The notes beneath the pieces were generated by a model. The model saw only the letters and a list, made by a program, of their open reading frames with translations, did not search any database and was not told where the DNA came from. The translations under genes and the position numbers were made by a program. This document shows positions 53,901-64,000 of a DNA stretch of 64,000 nt, piece by piece (the stretch's first letter is position 1; every line of letters starts with the position of its first letter). The DNA is from Henckelia pumila. Its lineage: Eukaryota; Streptophyta; Magnoliopsida; Lamiales; Gesneriaceae. Where the stretch lies: the NCBI RefSeq assembly GCF_033568475.1, contig NC_133123.1, positions 133,024,930 to 133,088,929 of the forward strand, given 5' to 3'.

Positions 53901-56900
53901 AACTTATCACAGAAATTTTCACTTAAAGATGAAAGCATCAATCACCAAATTCCCCCATAATAGTAGACTTACGATGGATTCCAGAAGTCCGATGCTCTGC
54001 AATTCTAGTACAATCTTTTCATCCATGGACATCTGCTCGTATGCACAATCAATGGGAGAAACATTACAATTATTTGCAGGATATTTTGGTGGAATATAAT
54101 CACCCCTTGTAAATCTAACCGACACTTCAATCTCTGAATGCAAATATTCGCCATCCTTCTGAAACAGCTCACCATTACAAAGATGATCTCTACCACTAGG
54201 GCGACTATTGAAATCTGTATTTCCGTTACAGGGAAAAACAGTATGTGGATTCCCGTTTTTCAGAGTTTGAGAACCAAGTATTGGCTCACAGAATTCGAGC
54301 ATATCTACATGTTTACTTCCATTGCCAATGAAGAGACATGTATCATTAACTGAACTCCTTGGTCTTCCAAATCCAGTTTCTTCAGATTCTTCAATGTCAA
54401 CTTCCACAATTAAAGCAGATAGCACCCTTTGGAACAACGGAGTAGAAATCTCATAATCTTTCTGAGCACTGGGGCACTGAAATAGAGAAGAATTCTGAAA
54501 TTGTTGTACAAATTCTGCCTTATCCAATGAGTCCTTCGACCCAATATCATTCTTCATGTGTATACTTCTTTCACAAGAGAAAACATCAGATGCATACATC
54601 TCATCTTGCCCAAGGCGATCCTGATACAAGAGTGGTATGCTTTTTAAACACTATGAAACAGATTCATACAATTACATAGACTCGAACTAACTTTTCTCTC
54701 CAAGGATCTAGCATAATATATTAGAAAGACAAAGGGACGCTAGTGCCAAAAAAAGGTGCTCAAACAAGTGCACAAATGTTTATCTCCATTGGAAGAGGAT
54801 GCACTGAATCATTTCCACACCGAAGAAATTCATGAATAAGGAAGCGCAAGTAAAATAAGATAAGAGATTGCAACTACAAACCAATCTCCCCTGAAGATTA
54901 CTGCCATGACAACAATTTTGAGACAAACATCCACATGACTCTTCAGCCAGTTTCACCTGATGGTTCAAAACAAAATAGAAAAATTTTCAGAATCAACAAA
55001 GACCAAAAACAGAACAATGTATGAAACTAGTAAAGTAACAACCTGCCGAATTAAGTAGGATTTTTCCTCTTCACTCATAGAAGCAAACAACGGCTCAACA
55101 GTCTTCCAGAAATCACTCGAACACGCATTCACTGCATTCAAGAAAAAGTTGACGGTAAATCACTTCTAGTATACATGAAAAATGAATGTCAATATGTAAC
55201 CAAAAAAAAAGCACATACGGCTAGAATGGTAAGCCAAATTTGCAGCTTCTAAAAGCTCCTCGTGGTCGTCCTCAGATTCCCCTGAAAAGTCATGCATTAA
55301 TTACTAGGAATTCAGAATTTCAATCAACAGATTGAATTGTTTCCCCTCTTTTGTCAGCTAAAGCATGCAAGTGATGTGAAACTTCATACCTCAGTCGCCA
55401 AAAAACTAAAGTACCTCCCGACTAATCCTGTTCTAGAGACTCCACAATGATAAAACCACGCAGAGAATTGCAAACAATCACATATCTCCAAAAACCAAGG
55501 CTATTAGAGGCTTTGATTTTTTTTATTTCAATTGATAAATAATATTATAAATTTAATTAAAATAAATTTTTGTTATTTTAGTTATATATTTTAGTCAATC
55601 ATGCTAAATGCTAACATTTAAGTGTTTTCTTTTTAGTTCAAGTATATTTTTTTTTAACAAAAAACTATAAATATAATTAAATAATATTTTTAAAATCGGG
55701 TAGTGCTTTAATATCGGGTAATACCCGGACCCTTAATTCCGGTTCGGGATCGGTTATAAAATATAAACCCAAACTACCCGAAACCGAATAACCCCACCCG
55801 TGTCCACCCCTAGACTTGTAGAGCTTACATAAGCAAGCAGCATATCTCTTACAAGGCCACGGAGGGAGAAAACCAAATAAATAAAATAAAATAAAATAAA
55901 ATAAAAAAAGAAAGGGTCAACGAGGCCGGTATACGGATTTATTCCCATCAAAACTTGGATTGGAAATGATAATATGAAGGTTGCAAAAATAAATTTGCTT
56001 AAATTGAATCAAGATTAAAGAAAATTCTTTTAAGGTATACCACTACAATCAGGTGAACCCCCATTTGCTAAATGGCCAATACGAGGGAAACCTCTGCGAT
56101 CTGCGAGCTTCTTCAAACGACGGCCTGACTTGCTGTGAAAGTACATAAATATTCATCGTGAGAAAAAAAAAACATGAAAATTTATACATGTAAGTCATTT
56201 TCAGTGCTATAAAAATCATTTCGTACCTTCCATTCTTGTCGGAACCAGACCTCACATTACGCAGAGGCTTGACTACTGGCATCACATTATCCACCTTCTC
56301 CCGCAGGGGTGAAACGCTTTCCCTAGAAAAAGGTGAGACCCTTCCACTACGCTCTTGCCTCCGCACACCATCACCACTTTCTTTTTTGACAATGTTTTTG
56401 TTTTTTTCCACCGGAATTACAGAAGGCATCACATTCATACCAGCATTCGCAGCCTTTTCCTCCATGCCTCCATTCCCAACAACTCTCTCTTTGTTTCTGT
56501 TTTCAACAGCACCAGATTCTTCACTGTCGGACAATCTGGAAGGAGACGGAACACTTTCAGGTTTCGATTTAAAATTTTGGTTTCCATTCGGTGCACTCTT
56601 GGAAAGAAGAGAAGCATTGGTCGCTGCAATGCTTAAACGAGGTCCAAAACTTGAAGGAGAACATGCTTCGAATGGTATCTGCACTTCATCATGGTTCACG
56701 GGCATAAGATTTGTCCTCCTAGTACGAGAAATCTTATTTGATCTCTGACCACCCCATTGAGTAATAGGTGGAGAAGACGATCCTGCAGGCATAGCACGCT
56801 TGCGATTGTTAACCCCAACAATCGAAGGGGCCTTGCTAACACCCTGGGGTTGTTCCCAACTCTCCAAAGTTCCAGGCAAACGAGGTATGTTAGAAGCAGC

Positions 56901-59274
56901 GTTAGTTGAAATCGTGGAGCCACTTCGCGGCGCCCTAGCAGCCTTTCCTTTAACTATTGGACTAGGACAATTAGTGTTGTTGTCCTCACGATTATTCAGC
57001 CTAATAGAATGATTCAGAAGATGCACCAATGTTAAACATCCAGTTCAAGGAAAAGAAACAACACCAAAACCATCCACAAATCAAGTGATAGAAAACTTGG
57101 GGATTTCCTAGAGACAAACCAGCTATATAAACAGGTACGTCAAATAATTTCCAGAACTAATAGGGAAAAAGATGAAACACGCATACTTTAAGTTTCCTTT
57201 CCCAAAGGCTCGCTCCTTATTTTGTCCAATAGAAAAATCCTTTGAGAGTGCAGATTTTTCTTGATCATTTTTAATCGTCGCCCGTGCATTTGAGCCAGCA
57301 GGAGATGTAGAATCCACTTTCTTACTGCCACTAGACGCCCCAGATCTGGAAGCAAGTCACCGGGATAAAACTTGAGACACTAAAACTAAATAATAGATAC
57401 AAAAGGAATTCTTTAAAGCACTCATGCCTCAAGTCACAATTACAAATATTCATTTCTCGAGAGAAAAGAAGGGCTGGCCCAATAACAAGCAGAAGAAGCA
57501 CACAACAATTACTGACCTGAAACCAATATTAGAATCAGGGGCCTGCAGACTAGAGTCACTTGTAAGCTTATGATGCATAGGTCGCTTCACTTCCCCATCA
57601 CTGTCAATGGATCTTGAGAATACAGCACCAACTGAACGTTTCCTTTTCATTCTTTTGTCCCAGCCTTCTCCACTAGCAGGCAATCTCCTTATTTTTTCTT
57701 CAGCCATATCAGGATCTGCATTATTATATTTAACAATCTCTCTTTCTTTTGCCACCAAAGATGATCGTGGTACTCCATTATTTCGGGATTCAGCCTGAAA
57801 ATGGGAAAATTCTTACATTATTTTGACAACTAAAGAAAATAGAAAAAGGTTATGTCCACAGTAACGTAATTCATAACAGCTGAAAAATAAGAAAAACATT
57901 TATGAGGTAGAATGATGTCATAAGAAAGCATGATACTAGTTTCTGCACTGATTTTTTTTCTTTATTTTTAGCATTTCTCGGCTGTTTTCCCACATAGAAA
58001 TGTCTGCCACCGTTTCAAGCAAACACTGAAACAACATTTTTATTGCTAATGTTAGAATTTTGTACATCTCAAGAGGAAGAAAGGCATAAATCTATGAGAT
58101 GAGATGTTAAACAATTTAAAATAGTGACATACTCTTCCCACAAAAAAAAGTTGTTTTTAAACCTGATAAATATGTTCTGTGACAAATAGGTATTGTCTTC
58201 GAGTTGTCAAGATAAAATGTTACGTTGAAAAAAGCATATCATCAAAATCCTGGAAAAACTAGCATCCATTTTTATTACATACCCGGGTTTCTGTAACGGA
58301 TGAGCGCATGCGCTTGTTAAGAACAACGTTCTTAGGTCGATCATCTAATTTCTGATTCCCGAGTTCTGGCGAATTTCGATGCATCTGGGATCCAATCTTC
58401 AAATTTGAACCACTTGATCGTTCATTTGTCATCAGTTCAAGTCGCTGCTGCTTCTTAGAGGTCATAGCATCATAATATTTGTGTAATTTATTCAGATGTT
58501 CATCCAACCTCTTTGCTCTACCACTACCCAAAACAAAAGGGAATATTTCAGTTTAAAAATAACAGAAATAATTACAAAAGCAACTGTGTGGATTGCATAG
58601 AATTTAATGCATTTCAAGCATACCCCTTGCTGCAAATGTTATTTAATGTTCTTACAAAAAATGTACAAATACTGAATTCCAGGACAGTGACACAGAATAT
58701 ATAAATACATGTGTTTTAAACAGAGATATGACCATTTGGCGGCATTTTCATCCATATGAAAACAAAAAAGACATGGACAGGGCTGAAAATTCGACAACAC
58801 TGACCCAAAAATCCATGTATTAATTCACTCTAGAGATAATAAATATTATGTTAACAATAACCTGGCTTTAACACAAGAATCTGCAACACTTGTTCTCAGT
58901 CGTTTTAATTCCTCCACGGCCAATGGAGATAAATTCTTCGGATAAGCAGCACCAAAAGAATTGTCTTCGGAACTGCTCCCAACAGAAAAACCAAGAACTC
59001 TCCTTAGCTCAACAGAATGTGCATTTTTTTTTTCTCCAACGACAACTGGATCCAACATCAGGCATTGAGATAGTGTAGGCATGTCTGATGAGGTAGCACT
59101 CCCTCTAGGAGTTGCCTTCCCAAAACCAAACATCCTACTCTCTGCATTTTCCCTGAAGCTTGAAGGCCTATCCAGAGTGGGACCCGAGTAACTTCTCTGA
59201 CCATTTTGGTAGTTCCCTGAAAAACTGGAGTCAGGGCTTGCCGATGTCAATTCATATCTAGCATGTCCGGCCAT
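50951..59274 (-). CDS. Large conserved plant nuclear-type protein, SAGA/Ada3-like family (tentative)
   Basis: Fifteen coding exons: 59274-58862, 58523-58283, 57794-57517, 57345-57187, 57000-56227, 56132-56041, 55281-55219, 55131-55043, 54956-54882, 54620-53973, 53427-53353, 53191-53121, 53018-52961, 52030-51817, 51636-50951 (3936 nt, 1,311 residues). The N-terminus MAGHARYELTSASPDSSF is serine-rich; LSQCLMLDPVVVGEKK and ELKRLRTSVADSCVKA follow. Basic clusters (KRMKRKR; GRRLKKLADRRG) suggest nuclear location. Residues ~960-1080 (ELQSIGLLESIPDLDD...LERGLLEKNGKKKISLDKI) resemble the Ada3-type region. The tail ends LPTPMDELADIF. From memory this matches the plant SAGA core subunits called SCS1/SCS2; the assignment is inference. 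All splice phases agree. Confidence 0.88.
52657..52823. mobile_element. Small foldback MITE in an intron
   Basis: Imperfect ~40-bp inverted termini (ATTTTCAGCTGCCCAACCA... and ...TGGTTGGGCAGTTGAAAAT) enclose two direct copies of a smaller hairpin, CACTAAAACC...GGGTTTTAGTTG. It is flanked on both sides by TATATATA, as expected for insertion into TA-rich sites. It lies in the intron 52960-52031 of the large minus-strand gene. Confidence 0.75.
55685..55813 (-). mobile_element. Possible hAT-type MITE end in an intron
   Basis: Read on the minus strand it starts CTAGGGGTGGACACGGGTGG and continues with CGGGTAGT/CGGGTATT motifs, a pattern common at ends of plant hAT-derived small elements. The other end is not resolved. 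It lies in the intron between exons 6 and 7 of the 1,311-residue gene. Confidence 0.4.
55869..55908. repeat. (AAATA)n microsatellite
   Basis: A run of AAATA-type units in an intron. Confidence 0.8.
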
Positions 59275-60110
59275 ATTATAATGTTATATTCCACATCAAT
59301 AGAATCCTTTCTCTTCAACAATATTTTTGTGCTGTTCGAGCAGCCACAAACTCACAAGACCTAGCAAAACAAGCCATATAAGCAGAAATCAAAGCAGCCA
59401 AATCAGACATAAATTGTAACCCATCTGTCACTTCAAATTTAAAGACTAGTAATTTTTTTTTCCAGAAATTAGCAATAGTAATTAGTACAGATCAACGGAG
59501 TGGATAACTTTTCTTCAACAAACTAACAATCATATTTCCCGTATATGGTGCAATAATCCTCTTATCATCTGAATTTTCTCCAGGCTTCACGCCTTTGCAA
59601 CACGTAAGAAATATGACAACCATCATTCATTAGGAATATCTACCAATTCACACAACGAACTGAGCAGACTCCTCATAAGAGAACAAAAACACTTGGTTAA
59701 TCACAAGCACGAGCAAAGATCAAATAAAAAGCATAAATTAATAATAACCACCTGATAAATTAAAGCATTGAGTACACATTTCCAAGCAAAATCAATCATT
59801 AAAAAAAAGGACAATTCATTCAAATTAAACAGATAAAACTCATATTAAAGGTACAAATAACCCAAATCATACCGGTCAGACACTTCCACGGTTCATTCAA
59901 AAACTCAAAAAACCCTATATCAAGCAAAGCAAAAAAAAACTAGGGTTTATCCATAAATCCCCCTTCCCTCCAAAAATTGAACTTATTACGCACCTCATAG
60001 CACAATTCTATCACGCCGACTACGAGAATTGTCGAGCAATTAACCTGCATTCGTCGATCGAGGTGGGATCGAAGAGAGAGACAGGAAGATGGTAAAATCT
60101 AGAGAGAGAC
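59275..60110 (-). promoter_or_regulatory. 5' UTR, probable leader intron and promoter side of the SAGA-like gene
   Basis: No coding exon is seen. GC-richer sequence at ~60,000-60,110, with minus-strand CTCTCTAGATTTTACC and CTTCGATCCCACCTCG stretches, looks like a leader exon; an intron would then join it to the ATG at 59274. Exact sites were not determined. Confidence 0.45.
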
Positions 60111-61378
60111 TGCAAAAGCGCGTACTGTAGTCTTATTATTTTCTCTTCTCCTTTGATATTTTTTTATGTTCTGACGAGTCTTTGTAGTAAGTTGTTATAT
60201 ATGGCTAAATATTAGGGTTATGTTATAATTTCAGAAACAAGTTGAAATAGGGGAAACACAGTTCATTTCAACTTATTTATACAGGCATTACTTTTATGAT
60301 AGATCTAAGGGTTCTCGTTTATCAATACACGTGGGGTCCACTAAAAATAATGGATCTCACATTTATTAATAAATATTCACCGTTAGATCTACCCCAAAGC
60401 AGTGCATGTATAGATAGGATCTAACTTACCGGGAAACACATTAGAGGCCACGAATTAAGGGGTTTTGTCGTAGTTTTGCAATGTGGTGTTAGACTATATA
60501 ACGAACAAATAATTTGACAATAGTTTACTCATGCTCTTAGTAGATATGTACATCTAGCAATTAACCTGCATTCGTCATTGCATAACGGGTTGTTTATTCA
60601 ATCTTGTCGGCATACAACAAATCACGCAGCTTATCTTCTTGCTGCTAGGAGATTGAATTTGGGCTTTAATGAAGTTTTTGAACTTTCGATTCTTTACTTT
60701 CTGAAAACTGTTGTTTCTTAATGTGTTATTTATGCAAGTCATTTTCAAAAAAAAAAAAAGAAAGAAAATATATCTATAGATTCTTTTCTGGTTGAAAAGT
60801 TTGTTATAATTGATAATCGAACGTATATATCGTTTAAAATTTATAATTTTATATTAAGCATGTTGTGAGTCTTATGAGACAAGTTATATGATTTTTTGTT
60901 TTGGGGGTGGGGGGTTATTTTATCATAATATGGCGTGTGACATTGGATAAATTATGAGTTATCAACAACAAGCAAAGAATTTGACAATAATTTAAGTATG
61001 CACATCAAGGGGATATGTTAGATGATTTTTTTTAGTTTGTTAGGATTGATAATCGAACGTATATGTCGTTTTAAACTTAGAATATTTATGTCAAAATGAA
61101 TTGTAAGTCTTGTGACACGTGTAATGTGATTTATTTTTTAAGAATTCGGTCATAATTTGGCAAATGGCGCTAGATGAACTAAAAATAAAAGACACCATGT
61201 TTGACACGTAGGATCAGATTATCAACCGGCATGTAACATGATTGATAAAAAAAAACATTAAACATTAGATGATTTTGAAGTGTAGTTAATTACATAAAGT
61301 TTTGTGTTATGTTATAATTTTATCCTTCGTACCAAATAGTAAAAATAGTTTGACAATAGTTACACATGCATGTGGAAG

Positions 61379-61422
<44 letters not shown>

Positions 61423-62560
61423 GAGTCATTTTTTTCCATTTCGAGGAGTTGGTTATAATTGAGAATCGAACTCGATATATTGTTACAAATCTAGAATTTT
61501 AGTGTCAAGTGAGCGGTAGTTTTCTTATACATGTGATGTGCTTTCATTTTTTTATGGGTTTGTCATGATTCGTGCTAGATGAACTAAAAATAATCGACAA
61601 CAAACAAAAAAATTGATAATATTTTACACATATTGTTAAACATGTGTCTCTCCTCATTTGTACTGCAACCAAGGAATGCTCTAATTTAGTAGCTACTAGG
61701 CCTAACCATGATCTAAAGCTCTCATTGGGCTTGCTGCCTTGGGCTGAACCATTTGGTAGTCTTAAGAATTAGTTGGAAGGCTAACAATTAACAAGCTAAC
61801 CGGAAATGCGGGTGTATGGGAATGAAGACTATGGCTTAGGCTATAGGCTCCAAGATTCAATTGTCCAGCAGCTAATGTGAAAAAGATAAATACCAAGTGA
61901 AAGACATATACAATTAGAATAGAGATCAAAATCTATACAAGCAAAAGAAGCAGAAATAAAAATAGAATCAAGAATAGAAGTTGAGGGTCATCAAAGGCTC
62001 GATTGTGTATTTCTTGGATTGATATTTTGGATTGATTGATTGTAGTGTATCGTGGATATCTTCACCTTGGAAGTCAATAACAGATTGGTTGAGCTGTTTC
62101 CCATGAATGTAGGCCTGAAAAGATTGGCCGGACCACGTAAATTGATTGGTGTTCTTTATTTTGATTTACTTCCTCTTGCTTACTCGTTTGCATTATGCCA
62201 GTGTTGAATGGTTATATTTCTTTAATAGGATTATAGAGCAATTGTGCGTTGAAGTTCTCGAGTTAACAGCTAGTGATCACTTGAGAACAATAAGAGTATG
62301 TGTGTTATTGATAAATTTGTGAGTGTTATTCATTGGTTTTGTTGGTTTGAATTCAAAACATAAATACAAGAGAGATACATAAAACGATTTACTATCATTT
62401 GAAGAGTTTGCTATAACCGATGATGATAACTTAATATATCTAAGAATTTTGATATCAAGCAAACCAAAAGTCATTTGACACATGATGTGAATTTACCAAA
62501 AAAACATTAAAAAAAATATAATAATTAACGGGGCATGATCTACCTCAATAACGTGATCTC
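60110..62560. other. AT-rich intergenic region with degenerate repeats
   Basis: No gene seen on either strand. At least three diverged copies of a ~200-bp block (near 60,795, 61,035 and 61,445; a fourth near 62,395) share TATAATTGATAATCGAAC, then GTCTTGTGACA and GATGAACTAAAAAT. A 21-base segment around 60,035 (AGCAATTAACCTGCATTCGT) recurs at 60,555. Confidence 0.65.
61382..61423. repeat. (TA)n microsatellite
   Basis: About 20 TA units. Confidence 0.95.
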
Positions 62561-63060
62561 CTTGGATTAGCTGATGAAACTCCTCCAACAAAATACGAAC
62601 TGCTGCTGACCTGAAACCACTAATCCAGAGTGTTAAGAGGGGGCCGGAAGGTGTTCCGGCGTATCCCCTCCGACGCTCAAGTCAGATGCTAGGATAGCAA
62701 AATATAGAGAGTGGTGTGTGCACACGAGTGAAAAATTAGGATCCAAATAATGAAAGTGAACCTGGTATTTATAGGAGAGAGCTCCGGATTTAGCGCCTAC
62801 CTTCCTTATCAAGAATCCGCGAATCCCGGGATCACAATCCCGAATATTTAGGCTGAAATCTCGCCCGAATCTTGTCTGACAAAGGAAATAACAATACACT
62901 TAATCTGAGCTGAACTGTCATCATGAGGACGCTATACTGCTGCTCTCCCTGGGGTCATATGGAAAAGGGATGAGTGAGTTATTGCTGAACCCCTGAACTC
63001 AACCTGAACACTGATCCTAACATCTTAGCTAGCTCATCAAGGTTGTCCAACCCCTCTACT
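62560..63060 (-). mobile_element. LTR-retrotransposon-like terminal/leader sequence, minus orientation
   Basis: On the minus strand a TATA box (TATAAAT at 62774-62768) is followed ~130 bp on by CTGACTTGAGCGTCGGAGGG, a sequence often seen in leaders of plant LTR elements, and then CGCCGGAACACCTTCCGGCC, a perfect-looking hairpin. Neither LTR end could be fixed. No ORF. Confidence 0.45.
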
Positions 63061-63091
63061 AAGCTAACTCCCTACTGACATCGGGGCTGAG

Positions 63092-63415
63092 ATGAACTCC
63101 AGAGCTCCCGACCCGAGCTGAAAGTGATGGTGGAGGAGCTTGGCTGAGCTCCCAAGCTGAGCTCCCGACCCGAGCTAGAGGTGATGGTGGAGGAGCTTGG
63201 CTGAGCTCCCGAGCTCCCGAGCTGAGCTCCCAAGCCGAGCTGGAGGTGATGGTGGAGGAGCTTGGCTGAGCTCCCGACCCGAGCTAAGCTCCCGACCCGA
63301 GCTGAAGGTGATGGTGGAGGAGCTTGGCTGAGCTCCCGAGTTGAGCTCCCGACCCGAGCTGGAGGTAATGGTGGAGGAGCTTGGCTGAGCTCACGAGATG
63401 AGCTCCTGAACCAGT
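63092..63415. repeat. ~60-bp minisatellite (GGTGATGGTGGAGGAGCTTG)
   Basis: Five units with starts near 63124, 63182, 63247, 63308 and 63367 (58-65 bp spacing). The spacers are runs of GAGCTCCCGAGCTGAGCTC-type dyads. A 143-codon minus-strand frame across it (ELSQAPPP repeats) is repeat-derived and not called as a gene. Confidence 0.85.
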
Positions 63416-63843
63416 TCTGGTTGATTAGGGATGTTCCTTTTATATTAGGGTCATCCATGAGCTGAGGTGGTTTCCTCCTCTGAGTATCATAAGTCCCTCC
63501 CATAAAAGTCGAATTGAGGTCAAAGACTCGAAATTCGTTTTTGATTATGAGATGACCCTAAGAGAATGCCGACCTGAGGTTCCTGCTGAGCCCTCCTGTC
63601 ATTCTGACTATCATTAACGGTAACTTTTTGAATTCCAACGAATCTGAGCCGTACATCTGTCCAAATTCAACGGCTCGATTTAACCCGATCTTTCTATAAA
63701 TAGCCCCTTGCTGTCAAAATTTCATTTTCACTTTCTTCACTTCTTACTTCTGTAAATTCTCTCTTGAATTCCCCTCTCCTAAGATTTTCCGCCTTCTTCC
63801 CTTTCTCCCAAGTTTCCGAACTTCCTAAGTAAGTATTCCTTTC
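63416..63843 (+). promoter_or_regulatory. Promoter and leader of the ORF at 63,844
   Basis: TATAAATA at 63695-63702 is followed by a pyrimidine-rich leader (TTCACTTTCTTCACTTCTTA) and then the ATG about 145 bp downstream, a normal plant promoter layout. Confidence 0.55.
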
Positions 63844-64000
63844 ATGGCTACTTCTTCCCGAGCTCATTCTGGAAGCTTTGACGAAGTATTCCGTGAGGTG
63901 GATCGATTTGATTCCCTCGCTCTTACTCCCGCAGGAGAGCCTTCAGGCCAGGACCCTGCTCATGCTTCAACCTCTGCTCAGGAATATGACCTGGGCAATG
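63844..64000 (+). CDS. Partial ORF, probably transposon-derived, cut by window end
   Basis: ATG 63844 opens a frame (MATSSRAHSGSFDEVFREVD) of 52 codons to the window edge with no stop. It is polar and Ser/Asp-rich. Its position next to LTR-like DNA and a minisatellite suggests the first ORF of a retroelement of the 'putative gypsy type transposon' kind, but no domain can be recognised from so short a piece. Confidence 0.5.
   Translation, partial: MATSSRAHSGSFDEVFREVDRFDSLALTPAGEPSGQDPAHASTSAQEYDLGN

Overview
The window is plant nuclear DNA (a eudicot, probably an asterid; taxonomy is a weak inference from protein style only). Evidence: multi-exon genes with GT/AG introns, plant-type LTR retrotransposons primed by initiator tRNA-Met, a Mutator-like (MULE) transposon, and AT-rich intergenic DNA. 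About 80% of it is mobile DNA, much of it nested.

Layout. 1-~13,350: a decayed Ty1/copia element of Sirevirus type (integrase/RT, RNase H, an env-like 'putative plant transposon protein' ORF, 3' LTR), split by a Ty3 chromovirus (element 1, 1202-8811, TSD GTTTG). 13,751-15,296: minus-strand gene for a membrane-anchored dual-specificity phosphatase. 15,442-47,070: a 31.6-kb inverted-repeat structure made of two head-to-head copies of one MULE. Each copy carries a DUF1985 gene and a mudrA-like transposase gene in convergent order, separated by minisatellites and a 104-bp satellite. The left copy is split by Ty3 element 2 (19,984-27,281, TSD AATTC; empty site preserved in the right copy). The right copy is split by the young Ty3 element 3 (31,461-41,360, TSD AAGAG; empty site preserved in the left copy). 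The outer flanks carry a near-perfect 10-11 bp duplication (GCGAACAAAGG / GCTAACAAAGG).

47,396-50,306: plus-strand five-exon gene for an Sfp-type 4'-phosphopantetheinyl transferase. 50,951-59,274: minus-strand 15-exon gene for a 1,311-residue nuclear-type protein resembling the plant SAGA/Ada3-like family. 60.1-62.5 kb: AT-rich intergenic DNA with degenerate repeats. 62.6-64 kb: the edge of another element, with two outward-facing promoters, a ~60-bp minisatellite and the start of an ORF cut by the window end.

How it fits together: the phosphatase and the phosphopantetheinyl transferase were a divergent pair with about 450 bp between start codons. The MULE landed in that shared promoter, was duplicated in inverted orientation, and each arm then took a different retrotransposon. 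By-eye LTR comparison orders the Ty3 insertions: element 1 oldest, element 2 (about 16 substitutions in 1,341 bp) younger, element 3 (3 substitutions and 4 indels in 2,620 bp) very recent. Exon boundaries were deduced by hand from splice sites and reading-frame continuity; every multi-exon model sums to a whole number of codons.
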